Positions 34,613 to 46,604 of a stretch of 64,000 nucleotides of DNA are shown piece after piece. The position numbers and the translations under genes were made by a program. The stretch comes from Pseudaminobacter soli (ex Li et al. 2025). Its GTDB lineage: Bacteria > Pseudomonadota > Alphaproteobacteria > Rhizobiales > Rhizobiaceae. The stretch is taken from the NCBI RefSeq assembly GCF_003012705.1, contig NZ_PXYL01000011.1:124001-188000 (forward strand), given 5' to 3'. Below the pieces are notes generated by a model that saw only the letters and a program-made list of their open reading frames with translations, made no database searches and was not told the origin of the DNA. Every line of letters begins with the position of its first letter. Positions within the stretch are counted from its first letter, which is position 1.

Positions 34613-34920
34613 ACTAGTATTCTTCCTTCGTTCGCTGGGTAGTTTGACTGGATACCGATGCCGAAATCCAGTCGTTGTATCGAGATTTAGGAGATAGACA
34701 TCAGCAAACGCGAAAAAATCTTCGCGAGAGTACCGAGCAATCGGCCGAAATATCAACGGTCCCGATATAGGAGGTCGTTCGGCTGAGCACAAGAGGGACG
34801 CTGGCGCAACAGTTCGTCGTTTTGTAAGGAGGGTCTCCATCTTGCCATTCTTCCGGCCATTTCTCGCCATACCGCGGGCAGGTCGGGTGGGTACTGCCCC
34901 GACTCTTCATGGAGATAGTG
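34613..34920. promoter_or_regulatory. Cold-shock leader and divergent promoter interval
   Basis: On the minus strand the cold-shock leader contains the hairpin GACTGGAT/ATCCAGTC (arms 34646-34653 and 34666-34673, 12-base loop), 34 bases before the start codon. The rest holds no supported gene and should contain promoters for both flanking genes. Confidence 0.45.
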
Positions 34921-35250
34921 GTGAAACGTCTGTTGCTCGCTCTTTGCCTGTCGCTGGTGGCCTATCAGGCGCAGGCGATTTCCCGTTACGATTCAACGAA
35001 CATGAGCTGCGGACAGGTGCAGTCGGCCATCGATCGGGAAGGGGCTGTGATCCTGCGCTATCGCTCGCCGCGTGACCCCTCGGCGCAGCGTCACGACCGC
35101 TATGTGCGCGACCGCCAGTACTGCAAGAGCAACGAGCGCGCCGAAACCACCCTGGTGCCGACCGCCGATCGCAAGGCCTGCCCGGTGCGCGAATGCCGCA
35201 CGGTCGAGACCGAACGCCGCCCCAAGCTGCCGCGCAAGCCTAAGATCTAG
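34921..35250 (+). CDS. Small secreted protein of unknown function
   Basis: A 109-residue protein with a clear signal peptide (RLLLALCLSLVAYQAQA). The mature part is about 90 residues, basic, with four cysteines (MSCGQV, QYCKSN, KACPVRECRTV) that could form two disulphides, and a lysine/proline-rich tail. I chose GTG 34921 because GGAG (34911-34914) is at six bases; ATG 34909 adds four residues. I recognise no domain. Its stop overlaps the stop of the convergent alkyltransferase gene (TAG/CTA at 35247-35250). Confidence 0.7.
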   Translation: MKRLLLALCLSLVAYQAQAISRYDSTNMSCGQVQSAIDREGAVILRYRSPRDPSAQRHDRYVRDRQYCKSNERAETTLVPTADRKACPVRECRTVETERRPKLPRKPKI

Positions 35251-35828
35251 AACCCGAACGAACCCTGCGCGGGCGGCGGCGGGCCGACGCGCACGCCCTC
35301 GAGCTCGAGCAGCTTCTCCTTCGTCAATGAGCCGCCGGGCGCCGAGAAGCCGCCGATCTTGCCGCCGGCGGCAACGATGCGATGGCAGGGCACCACGATA
35401 GGCACCGGGTTGCGGCCGAGCGCCTGGCCGGTCTCGCGCGCCAAGCCGGCATGGCCGGCCCGGTTCGCCAGCTCGCCATAGGTGGTCGTCTCGCCGAAAC
35501 CGAGATGCCGCGCGGCATCATAGATGGCGAGGCGGAAATCGTCGGCATTGCCCAGATCGACCGCGACGCTGGAAAAATCGATCGTCTCGCCCGCCGCATA
35601 GCGCCGCAGCAGGGCAACCGTCTCGGCAATTTTCGCCGGAAGCTCTTCGTCGCGCCGCTCGACCGGCTCTCCACGTTCGGAGCCGGGCAGCGTGGCCAGC
35701 AGCCGTCGTTCGGTAGCAGCGCGGTCGCGCTCGGGCAGTTGCAGACGGGTCAGGCCGCGCTCGCTCCAGGCGATGCCGATCCAGCCCAGCGGCGTTTCGA
35801 AGAGATGATAGGGAAGGGGAGAAGACAT
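35247..35828 (-). CDS. Methylated-DNA-[protein]-cysteine S-methyltransferase (Ogt)
   Basis: A 193-residue DNA-repair protein. The active-site motif PCHRIV is intact in VVPCHRIVAAGGKIGGFSAP, followed by KEKLLELEGV. The N-terminal part reads FETPLGWIGIAWSERGLTRL. It moves the methyl group of O6-methylguanine to its own cysteine, repairing alkylation once per molecule. There is no Ada regulatory domain. Apparently monocistronic. Confidence 0.92.
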   Translation of the reverse strand: MSSPLPYHLFETPLGWIGIAWSERGLTRLQLPERDRAATERRLLATLPGSERGEPVERRDEELPAKIAETVALLRRYAAGETIDFSSVAVDLGNADDFRLAIYDAARHLGFGETTTYGELANRAGHAGLARETGQALGRNPVPIVVPCHRIVAAGGKIGGFSAPGGSLTKEKLLELEGVRVGPPPPAQGSFGF

Positions 35829-36012
35829 CTGTCGCTATCCGGTCCGAGGGGCGTTTATATCACGGTTAATCGACGTGTACAAATAGAGAACAAACACTTT
35901 CCTTACGGATTGAAACAGGTGTTGATCGGTAGCGTTATTGCAATCTTAACCCGTCGTGTTGCCCAGAGGGGGCGGCTCATGTAATTGATTTGACTGTGGG
36001 GACGGGTATTTT

Positions 36013-36993
36013 TTGACAATTGCAGTGAGAGCGGGCTTGCCCAAATTGCGAATTTTCATGGCTGTCGGCGTTGCGCTGTCTGCGGCGTGCCTGTCGGCCT
36101 GCACCTCCACCGGCAATGGCACGGCGCCCGATCTTGCGCTGAACACCGCCCCTGTCGACGAACAGAGCGCCGATTTTCCGCTGCCCGAAACGGTTGCCGT
36201 GCTGCCCAGCTCCTATGCGCCGGTCGAAGGCGCGCCGGTGCCGCTGGTGGCCGACGCGACTGGCGCGCTGCCCGAGGGCCAGCTGCCGCCGCCGACGCGG
36301 CCGGGCGATCCCATGCTGACCACGCCGCAAAAGGCGGGCACGCAGGTCGCCTCGCTGGAGCCCATGATGCCGGCCAGCGCCTATGCCACCGCCGATACCG
36401 GTCCAGCCGCCCCGGCCGAGATCGAGCCGCTGATCCAGAAATACGCCGCCATCTACGAAGTGCCGGCGGATCTGGTGCGCCGCGTGGTCAAGCGCGAGAG
36501 CACCTTCAACCCCTCGGCCTACAATCGCGGCCACTGGGGTCTCATGCAGATCAAGCATTCCACCGCGCGCGGCATGGGCTATGACGGCCCGGCGCGCGGC
36601 CTGCTGGATGCCGAGACCAACCTCAAATACTCGGTGAAATATCTGCGCGGCGCCTTCCTGGTGGCCAAGGGCGACCCCGAGCGCGCCGACCGGCTCTATC
36701 AGCGCGGCTATTATTACGACGCCAAGCGCATGGGCCTTCTGGGCGCCGCCGGCCTCAGCAGCGATCGCCACCGCATGCGCAGCCCCGGCGAGGAGCAGCA
36801 GACGGCAGCCATACCGGTTGCGGCGACGGTCGAATTCCCGCCGACGTCGGAGGTCATCCCGGCCTCGATGAAGGGCCAGTTCCCGCCGGCTCCGGCTGCA
36901 CCCGGCCCGGACGACCTGCCGGTGATCACGCCGACCACGGCGCCGGTGCCGACCGCAGCCCCGGAAAAGCCCGTAGCCGCGGGCGCCGCCTGA
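36013..36993 (+). CDS. Lytic transglycosylase lipoprotein (SLT domain)
   Basis: A 326-residue protein. An N-terminal signal ends in a lipobox (ACLSAC, C30), so it is probably lipid-anchored. A proline-rich linker (35-135) precedes an SLT lysozyme-like domain (about 136-235). The catalytic Glu is E162 in VVKRESTFNP, with the family blocks NRGHWGLMQIK and LDAETNLKYSVKYLRG. The proline/alanine-rich tail is disordered. It cleaves peptidoglycan in the periplasm. The start is uncertain: TTG 36013 has GACGGG six bases upstream, GTG 36025 would also work. Confidence 0.85.
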   Translation: MTIAVRAGLPKLRIFMAVGVALSAACLSACTSTGNGTAPDLALNTAPVDEQSADFPLPETVAVLPSSYAPVEGAPVPLVADATGALPEGQLPPPTRPGDPMLTTPQKAGTQVASLEPMMPASAYATADTGPAAPAEIEPLIQKYAAIYEVPADLVRRVVKRESTFNPSAYNRGHWGLMQIKHSTARGMGYDGPARGLLDAETNLKYSVKYLRGAFLVAKGDPERADRLYQRGYYYDAKRMGLLGAAGLSSDRHRMRSPGEEQQTAAIPVAATVEFPPTSEVIPASMKGQFPPAPAAPGPDDLPVITPTTAPVPTAAPEKPVAAGAA

Positions 36994-37041
36994 TCCGGTT
37001 CGCGCCCATTTCGCAGCATCCGCTTCCTCAGGGGAGCGGCG

Positions 37042-37536
37042 ATGCTTGAGGCGGGCGCTCCACCCGAGGACCAGGTGATAAGGCTGCGCCGCGATCTCGG
37101 CGGCGCATTGCAGTCGCCCGTCTGGCCCGCCGGTTTTGTCTCGCGCACACTTTTGTCCTTGGCCGATGCGGTCTGCCTGCATGCGCTGCTGACGGAAGTT
37201 TTTTCGGAGCGCCGGGACGAGGCCTTCGATGCCTGGTGGCAAAAGCTCTCGACCGACGAGGAATTCGACCCCGCGCTGTGCTTTCTGGTGTTCGACGCCG
37301 AAGGCAGGCTTGCGGCAGCCGCGCAATGCTGGACCAGCGCCTATCTGAAAGACCTTGCCGTGCGACCCGACGCGCGCCGGCTGGGGCTGGGCGAGGCGCT
37401 GCTGTGGCAGGTCTTTTGGGCCTTCCACGCGCGCGGCGCGGCCCATGTCGACCTCAAAACCCACACGCTCGAAAACCGCAACGCCGTAAGGCTCTATGAA
37501 AGGCTCGGCATGCGCCGCGTGCCGCTGGAGGGGTAG
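37042..37536 (+). CDS. GNAT family N-acetyltransferase
   Basis: A 164-residue GNAT protein. The acetyl-CoA motif A region reads LKDLAVRPDARRLGLGEALL (Q/RxxGxG/A-like), and motif B reads LENRNAVRLYERLGM. The N-terminal 60 residues are less typical. It transfers an acetyl group to an unknown amine. GGGGAGCGGCG precedes ATG. It is the last core gene before the accessory patch. Confidence 0.82.
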   Translation: MLEAGAPPEDQVIRLRRDLGGALQSPVWPAGFVSRTLLSLADAVCLHALLTEVFSERRDEAFDAWWQKLSTDEEFDPALCFLVFDAEGRLAAAAQCWTSAYLKDLAVRPDARRLGLGEALLWQVFWAFHARGAAHVDLKTHTLENRNAVRLYERLGMRRVPLEG

Positions 37537-37545
37537 CGCCCCAAC

Positions 37546-37620
37546 GCCAACCTCCCTCATTCTGAGGTGCGAGCCCGCAGGGCGAGCCTCGAAGAACGCA
37601 GCTATTCATCGCCACGCCCG
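37546..37620. repeat. Dispersed 75-bp repeat, copy A
   Basis: It starts CCTCATTCTGAGG (a small hairpin), contains GCCC-GCA-GGGC and ends in ATTCATCGCCACGCCCG. A second copy differing at only a few places is at 38222-38296. It resembles repeats scattered in rhizobial genomes. Confidence 0.8.
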
Positions 37621-37632
37621 ACGGAGGCGCCT

Positions 37633-37968
37633 TCAGATGTCAGGCGCATTGCCGATCACCTTCTTTAGCTCGATTGCCCAGGCGCGGCCCTCATCGCCGC
37701 CCCAAAGAAGCCAGGCGACATAGCCGGCCGAGGGATTTTCCTCGTTGCCGAAATTTTTCGCGCGCTTGTCGACCTCGTGGCGGGCGAAGAAGCTCACCAT
37801 GCGGCGGATGGTGGAGGGCTGCAATGCGCGCCGCGCGACCAGCTCCTGCGCGCGGCCCACCCCGATCTCGGTTCCGCCCCGCCCGAATTTGGCGCGCAGG
37901 GCAAGCCCCTTGGCGGCGTTGTCGGCGACGATCTGCGGCGGGACGAGAGAGATTTCGTGGGGTTCCAT
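37633..37968 (-). CDS. Small phage-associated-type protein
   Basis: A 111-residue protein starting MEPHEISLVPPQIVADNA. ATG 37968 follows AGGAGA at eight bases. The sequence RRMVSFFARHEVDK and the C-terminal SAGYVAWLLWGGDEGRAWA match a small protein type I remember from phage and prophage gene neighbourhoods, where the function is not settled. There is no other phage gene here, so it is probably a relic or a moron-type gene. The two flanking dispersed repeats are consistent with a mobile history. Confidence 0.6.
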   Translation of the reverse strand: MEPHEISLVPPQIVADNAAKGLALRAKFGRGGTEIGVGRAQELVARRALQPSTIRRMVSFFARHEVDKRAKNFGNEENPSAGYVAWLLWGGDEGRAWAIELKKVIGNAPDI

Positions 37969-38790
37969 GCGGTGTTCTCCTGTCGCAGCCACTGTAGCCC
38001 TGTTCGCATCCCAGACATAAGCCGCCATAGCCGCGAAGGTTTGTTGCGCCAGCCTCCCGCATTCAGATCGGGGCGGCGCCTGCCGGCCCTCCGCTATGGC
38101 TCCGGACGTTCGTCATTCGAAACAGCCAAATCATTGGCTTTTCGTGCGCTCCGCGCACCACTCCTCACCCTCACCATGAGGGCTGCCGTTGGCGCCGACA
38201 TCCCTCATTCTGAGGTGCCGCGCCAACCTCCCTCATTCTGAGGTGCTCGCCCGCAGGGCGAGTCTCGAAGAACGCACCTATTCATTGCCACGCCCGGTTT
38301 TCACCGTCTGGCTCTTTTGAAGAACTGGGAAGACGGGCGGTCGGGAAACGCGCTCGTTTAAGTAAATCTGCGGTCTCCGCGACCGCCCGTTCGATGCTCT
38401 TGCCTGGGTTTGTTCGCCTCCGCATTCGCGCGGCCAGCCACACCCTGGGCCCGGACTTGGGGATTCATCATCCAGCAGCGCCACCGTTAACGCCACCAGC
38501 CCGGACATCGTCGCCCTCCACGCTCATCCGGTTCATGACCCGTGTTCCCGGTGAGGCCGATGCGAGTGATTATGCGGGAGGTGCTGAACAGGAGGATGAA
38601 AAAGTTACGTGTGTGCTTGTTTCGGCGGAAGATTCAATTGGTTATGTCGAATGCACGGTGAGTTTCATCCCCCTTTTTCGCATTGTCGATGAGCGGAGAT
38701 TTGATCAGCATGATGCGGCTTCGGTCGATCAATATGGATTTGTGTGCCATCGTGTTTTGTCAGATGCCAACCGCAAGGGAATATGGCTCG
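37969..38790. other. Accessory interval without a convincing gene
   Basis: It includes a partial repeat (38195-38223) and the full copy B (38222-38296). From about 38540 base composition shifts toward A/T. One plus-strand frame (38394-38885) is open but lacks a ribosome site and overlaps the end of the next gene, so I do not call it. Confidence 0.6.
38195..38296. repeat. Dispersed repeat, partial copy plus full copy B
   Basis: A truncated copy (TCCCTCATTCTGAGGTGC, 38201-38218) is directly followed by the full 75-bp copy B (38222-38296). Together with copy A at 37546 they bracket the phage-type gene in the same orientation. Confidence 0.8.
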
Positions 38791-39636
38791 CTAAGTTGCG
38801 TCGCTTGATTTGCGCAACGTTAGTATGGGGGGGATTTCATCATCTGGATAACCATCCAGCCATTCCCTGTAGTAGTCAGGACTAGGAACAAGCCTATCTA
38901 TTATCTCGTGCCGCCACTTCGTGGCTGCTGGGCGAGTTAACTTTTGTGCCTTGCGCGAGATCAATAGGAGGTCATTATTCTTCTTTTGAAGATCAAAATC
39001 TAAAATTAAGGCAAAAAATATTACATCGTCGCAATACGAACTTATGGCGTCAACGACGTTTTTATAGCGTTCATCATGTCCCTTTGGGGTGGGTAGTGCA
39101 AGATAGATTGCGATCTTCTCTGGTTCCGACAAGCTGGAATGTCTTATTTCTTCAATTAACGAATTTCTTAATTCAACCGCTTCGCGTAGAAGTTCGATTG
39201 ATTGAAGAACCGTTGCCGCAGCTGCGGCCGCTCTTCCAGATAGTTGAACCTTCTCGAAGAATAGTGTTTCGGCTTGATTCAATGGAAATCGAGGAAGCGG
39301 AAGGGTCCTAAGGTCCATCCTCAAATGGACAATGTTGGCCCCGCCAATATTGCTGCCTGAGCGTAGGTCTTGCTCATACTTTTCCTTTAACTCAACGCCA
39401 TGCTGTTTTTTGAATATTAGGGCAGCGTTAAGAATGGTGTAACCAAAGATCTGCGACGAGCTAATTAGATTGGACGTCGCTCGTATTTCGCTGACTTCTT
39501 GGGCGCGAAGTATTAGCTTCTGCGCGCCCCAGGCTCCGAAATAAGCCGCGAACGCACTTGAGATTGCAACGCCAATGAGATTCATAGCGTTGGCCACTGT
39601 AAGTAGCGAATTCAGAGCTTCTACAATAACGCCCAC
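38791..39636 (-). CDS. Membrane-anchored protein of unknown function (AT-rich, accessory)
   Basis: A 281-residue protein with one N-terminal hydrophobic segment (about 13-38, AMNLIGVAISSAFAAYFGAWG). The rest is soluble and largely helical, with possible coiled-coil around 125-165 (LLREAVELRNSLIEEI). No family is recognised. GTG 39636 is the start; AAGG lies six bases upstream and overlaps the stop codon of a carB-like fragment (39646-39648). Codon use and A/T content differ from the neighbours, indicating acquisition. A defence or stress role is possible from context but nothing in the sequence proves it. Confidence 0.6.
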   Translation of the reverse strand: MGVIVEALNSLLTVANAMNLIGVAISSAFAAYFGAWGAQKLILRAQEVSEIRATSNLISSSQIFGYTILNAALIFKKQHGVELKEKYEQDLRSGSNIGGANIVHLRMDLRTLPLPRFPLNQAETLFFEKVQLSGRAAAAAATVLQSIELLREAVELRNSLIEEIRHSSLSEPEKIAIYLALPTPKGHDERYKNVVDAISSYCDDVIFFALILDFDLQKKNNDLLLISRKAQKLTRPAATKWRHEIIDRLVPSPDYYREWLDGYPDDEIPPILTLRKSSDAT

Positions 39637-39645
39637 TTGTTACCT

Positions 39646-39729
39646 TCAAAAATACTTCTGCAGCGCCCGGACCTCCAGGCTGCCAGCTTTCAGCGCGGCC
39701 ATGGTATCGGCCACCGGCTCCGTGCCGAC
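39646..39729 (-). pseudogene. Second, diverged copy of the carB 3' end
   Basis: About 80 bases match the last codons of carB (40665-40750), roughly 85 percent identical by eye and in the same orientation. In frame it encodes [17 protein letters not shown] followed by TGA, against [18 protein letters not shown] in the intact gene. Many differences are synonymous or conservative, so the copy comes from another carB lineage rather than from decay of a recent duplicate. It ends abruptly upstream. Confidence 0.85.
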
Positions 39730-39816
39730 CAACGGTAATCTCTAACCCATATTTGCGCTTGTCATTCAAGTAATTTGGGCCTCAAATCCACGCTATTCAG
39801 AGGGAGGGGTGGGAAA

Positions 39817-40599
39817 TTGACTAAGCTTCCGAAGAAGTTCGTTGAGCGCATTGCGCCGGGTCTAAAAAAATATTAGCGAATAGCGTTGGGGCAGCAGAAG
39901 GCAGACGTTGCAGAGGCGGATACAGTCACGCTGGTCAAGGACATACTTGCGGATGTTTTTGGCTATGACAAATATGATGAGCTGACGTCTGAACATCAGA
40001 TCAAGGGGACTTACTGCGACCTGGCCATCAAAATTGGTGGGCACCTCCGGTTGCTTATCGAGGTCAAGTCTGCCGGCAGCGTGCTGGCGGACAGCCATCT
40101 AAGGCAAGTGATAGATTACGGCGCTCATCAGGGAATACATTGGGTAATCCTTACCAATGCGATCGAGTGGCGTCTGGTGCGACTCTACGTGGCCAATCAA
40201 ATCAGCCACGAAGAGGTCTGCCGGGTGGCGTTCACTGAATTGAACGCAAGGAACGAGGATCACCTCGAGCAGATGTTCCTATTTGCCAAAGAGGGCTTGG
40301 CAATAGATGCGATGGACGTATTCCACCAGCAGGCGCAGCTCTTCAACAAATACACGGTGTCGGCGATCGTTCGATCGGAGCCGGTAATTTCAGTCCTACG
40401 AAGGGAAATTCGCAGGCTGTTCCCGGACATCAAAGTTGCAAACGAGAACCTTGTGGCGCTCGTCGAGAACGAAGTGCTCAAGCGGGAAACGATGGAAGGC
40501 GACAAGGCCAAAGAAGCTGCTTCGCGCATCAGGAAGGCGACGAATAAGCTCGCAAAGGCCAAGGCCGCGAAACTCACCGTGGCTGAAGCAGCCGAGTAG
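39817..40599 (+). pseudogene. HsdR N-terminal-domain nuclease-like protein, frame interrupted by TAG
   Basis: The family start is visible at TTG 39817 (TKLPKKFVERIAPGLKKY) behind a GGGAGGGG-rich site, but codon 20 is TAG (39874-39876) where relatives have Gln. After it the frame continues to 40599. Translation could restart at TTG 39886, giving 237 residues. The PD-(D/E)xK-type core is intact: YCDLAIKI with the Asp and LLIEVKS with Glu and Lys. Similar stand-alone proteins carry only the type I restriction R-subunit N-domain and have unclear roles. The C-terminus is lysine-rich and helical. It sits between two carB 3' ends. It may be a pseudogene or a shortened working gene. Confidence 0.75.
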
Positions 40600-40664
40600 A
40601 CCGCTCGGAAGAGACGAGGGCGCACAACGGCGCCCTCGTTCATAAACTCATTGAGCGTTACGCC

Positions 40665-44141
<3,477 letters not shown>

Positions 44142-44574
44142 GGTCGGGTCCGTTCGTCGTTGGCTCTGCGCAAAAACCCCGGCGCGGGAACGCCCGGCCG
44201 GTGGGGTGCAGAGTCTGTTGTCAGGCTAAGGGCGCCTTATAGGCAAATGCCGGCACGCTTGTAACCCCAAATATGCGTAAATCTTTGCGACTTTTCGGCA
44301 TGGCAGCCATGCGGGAGGGGCGAAGGGCCTCGGATCGTAGCTCTGCTTCGGCCGTCTGGCGATAGCAACGGGTATGTCCAGTGCTGGTCCGGAGCGGCAG
44401 TTCGTTTGCGAGCGGCCAAATTTAGCGCCGATTACTCTCAGCCGGCCGTCCTTGGTTGGCGACTGGCAGTGTGGGTGGATTCCGGCCCTTCCGCTTTGTG
44501 GCTACACTCAGCGAATCTCGGTGCCCCTCGTGTGCCGAAACGCAGGTTCTATTGTAGGCCGAGGAAACCAACGA
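44142..44574. promoter_or_regulatory. carB leader and divergent promoter interval
   Basis: On the minus strand CTCTGC/GCAGAG (44208-44213 with 44164-44169) encloses a GC-rich hairpin (CCGGC/GCCGG with inner CGGG-CGTT-CCCG), directly followed by five T (44172-44176). This resembles an intrinsic terminator ending 30 bases before the carB start. The rest of the interval shows no supported gene; it should contain the promoters of carB and of the acetyltransferase. Confidence 0.5.
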
Positions 44575-45135
44575 ATGTCGAACGAGAACCGCACCAAGAT
44601 CATTCACGGGAGGACGGCGGAATCGGCGGCCATGGTGGCAAACGTCAAACGGGCGATGGCGATCACTGCCAGACTTAACCGTTTGACGTTCGACGATGCA
44701 GACGAAATCCGGGCCCTGTTCAGCGAACTCATCGGTAAAAAGGTAGATGAGAGTTTCCTGCTGATCCCGCCATTCTATACGAACGGCGGGGACGAAATCC
44801 GCGTCGGGCATAATGTCTTCGTAAATCAGAATTGCACTTTCTATGATCTCGGAGGGCTCGACATCGCGGACGACGTGATGATCGGGCCGAACGTGAGCAT
44901 CATCACGACAGGTCATCCCCTTGAACCTTCGCAGCGCCGCGCCGTCACAATCGGAAAGCCCATCGTGATTGAGAAAAACGTCTGGATCGCAACCGGGGCA
45001 ACGATTGTCGGCGGGGTGACAGTGGGGGAAAACTCGGTCGTGGCCGCGGGTTCGGTAGTCACCAAGGACGTTCCCCCGAATACTCTTGTCGGAGGAAATC
45101 CGGCGCGGGTCATTCGTTCGGTTGGCAACGACTGA
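44575..45135 (+). CDS. Sugar O-acetyltransferase (maltose acetyltransferase/NodL type)
   Basis: A 186-residue left-handed beta-helix enzyme. The N-terminal Mac domain (about 8-60) precedes hexapeptide repeats with the catalytic region FVNQNCTFYDLGGLDIADDV, IGPNVSIITTGHPLEP (active-site His) and the ending SVVAAGSVVTKDVPPNTLVGGNPARVI. It acetylates a sugar or oligosaccharide with acetyl-CoA as a trimer. The NodL, LacA and Maa groups look alike at this level. ATG 44575 starts the family N-terminus. Apparently monocistronic. Confidence 0.88.
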   Translation: MSNENRTKIIHGRTAESAAMVANVKRAMAITARLNRLTFDDADEIRALFSELIGKKVDESFLLIPPFYTNGGDEIRVGHNVFVNQNCTFYDLGGLDIADDVMIGPNVSIITTGHPLEPSQRRAVTIGKPIVIEKNVWIATGATIVGGVTVGENSVVAAGSVVTKDVPPNTLVGGNPARVIRSVGND

Positions 45136-45151
45136 AGGAGCAACCGAAAGA

Positions 45152-45177
45152 GGTCGCAACCGGCCGGAATCTCGTGC
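45152..45177 (+). repeat. 26-bp direct repeat, copy 1
   Basis: An exact 26-base copy of the sequence at 46579-46604. It begins 16 bases after the acetyltransferase stop. Confidence 0.85.
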
Positions 45178-45303
45178 CGCTTCGGTACCGGAAGCTGCCT
45201 ACGACCCATAGCTGACTATAACTGTCAGCATGCCGCCCCATACTGAATTGCATCAAGGGACATCGATGATAAGTGTTCGGCACAGTTGCACTGAGGATTG
45301 AAT

Positions 45304-46569
45304 ATGCGTCAGGACCCGTTATTCGAGCGGCTTTGGGACGGCAGCGCCCAGATGGAAGAATGGACCGCCGCAGTTTCGCACGGTGCCATCACCCATGTCG
45401 CCGAGAACATCATTACGGTTCACACGACTTACTTCTGCGGCAGCGTGACGGCCATACGCACCTCCGAAGGGCTGGTTTTGATCGATACCGCGAAGCCGGA
45501 GACCGCCAGGCCGACCCTCGACGTCGTGCGCTCCTGGGACAACAGCCCGATCCACACCGTTATTTTCACCCACGGTCATGTCGACCACACGAGCGGTATC
45601 ACAGTCATCGACGAGGAGGCCGATGCGAGAGGGGTTGCGCGCCCACGGATCATCGCCCACCGCAACGTGAAACGGCGGATGGATCGGTATGAGGCATCGC
45701 ACGGCTTCAACAGCATCGTGCAGGGCCAGCAGTTCAATATGCCCGGCTACATCTACCCAATCGGCCAGCGGCGCCCCGATGAGGTCTATGACGACACCTT
45801 GTCCCTTTCCATCGGCGGAGAGCGGATCGATCTCTTCCATGGTCGCGGGGAAACGGATGACGCCACCTTCGTCTGGCTACCCGAACGGCGCGTTCTGGCG
45901 AGCGGCGATTTCGTGATCTGGGTGTTCCCCAACGCCGGCAATCCCCGCAAGGTTCAGCGCTACGCGGCGGAATGGGCTGTCGCGCTCCGGCAGATGGAGC
46001 AACTCAAGCCCGCAATCCTTATTCCCGGCCATGGTCCGGTCGTTTTTGGTGAGGAGCGGGCACTGCAGATGTTGCGGGATGGTGCCGAAGCGCTCGAGCA
46101 TCTTGTTCGCGAAACACTCGCGCTGATGAACAAGGGTGCTGCGCTCGACGATGTTCTGCAATCGGTGAAGGTACCGCCCGAAATTCTCGCGAAACCCTAC
46201 CTGCTCCCGAAATATGATGACCCGGAATTCCTGGTCCGGAGCATCTATCACTTCTACGCCGGCTGGTTCGATGGCAACCCGGCGCATCTCAAGCCTGCTT
46301 CGGCAACCGATCTCGCTTTGGAAGTGGCTGGCCTCGCCGGCGGCGCGAGAAAACTGGCCGAACGAGCAGCCGCCTTGTCCGAGGCTGGGCAATCGCGGCT
46401 TGCCGTACAGATCATCGAATTGGCCAGTGCGGCTGCCCCCGACGACAAGAGCATTCAAGCCACCCGTGCCGCGGTTCTGCGGACGTGCATTGACGGCGAG
46501 AGCTCACTGATGGGCAAGGCCTTCCTTGCCGTCTACGAACGCGAAGCGAGGCAGCGAGCTAAAGGTTGA
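45304..46569 (+). CDS. MBL-fold hydrolase, alkylsulfatase-like
   Basis: A 421-residue protein. The metallo-beta-lactamase domain (about 35-260) has the metal motif FTHGHVDHTSG (HxHxDH), then RGETDDATFVWLPERRVLASGD and LIPGHGPVV for the remaining ligands. The C-terminal helical part (about 275-420) corresponds to the dimerisation and SCP-2-like regions of class B alkylsulfatases, so sulfate ester hydrolysis is the first guess; the identity is not certain. ATG 45304 is preceded by GAGGATTGAAT. The gene is flanked by two identical 26-bp repeats. Confidence 0.8.
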   Translation: MRQDPLFERLWDGSAQMEEWTAAVSHGAITHVAENIITVHTTYFCGSVTAIRTSEGLVLIDTAKPETARPTLDVVRSWDNSPIHTVIFTHGHVDHTSGITVIDEEADARGVARPRIIAHRNVKRRMDRYEASHGFNSIVQGQQFNMPGYIYPIGQRRPDEVYDDTLSLSIGGERIDLFHGRGETDDATFVWLPERRVLASGDFVIWVFPNAGNPRKVQRYAAEWAVALRQMEQLKPAILIPGHGPVVFGEERALQMLRDGAEALEHLVRETLALMNKGAALDDVLQSVKVPPEILAKPYLLPKYDDPEFLVRSIYHFYAGWFDGNPAHLKPASATDLALEVAGLAGGARKLAERAAALSEAGQSRLAVQIIELASAAAPDDKSIQATRAAVLRTCIDGESSLMGKAFLAVYEREARQRAKG

Positions 46570-46578
46570 GCGTCGTCT

Positions 46579-46604
46579 GGTCGCAACCGGCCGGAATCTC
46601 GTGC
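46579..46604 (+). repeat. 26-bp direct repeat, copy 2
   Basis: An exact copy of 45152-45177, starting ten bases after the MBL-fold gene stop. The matches end at the same base on both sides. Confidence 0.85.

Noticed and set aside
37546-38296. A CRISPR array or IS ends made from the short repeats
   Set aside because: There are too few copies, spacing is irregular, and no transposase or cas gene is present.
38394-38885. A 163-codon plus-strand frame in the accessory patch
   Set aside because: No ribosome site, no motif, starts in GC-rich and ends in AT-rich DNA, and overlaps the end of a better-supported gene.
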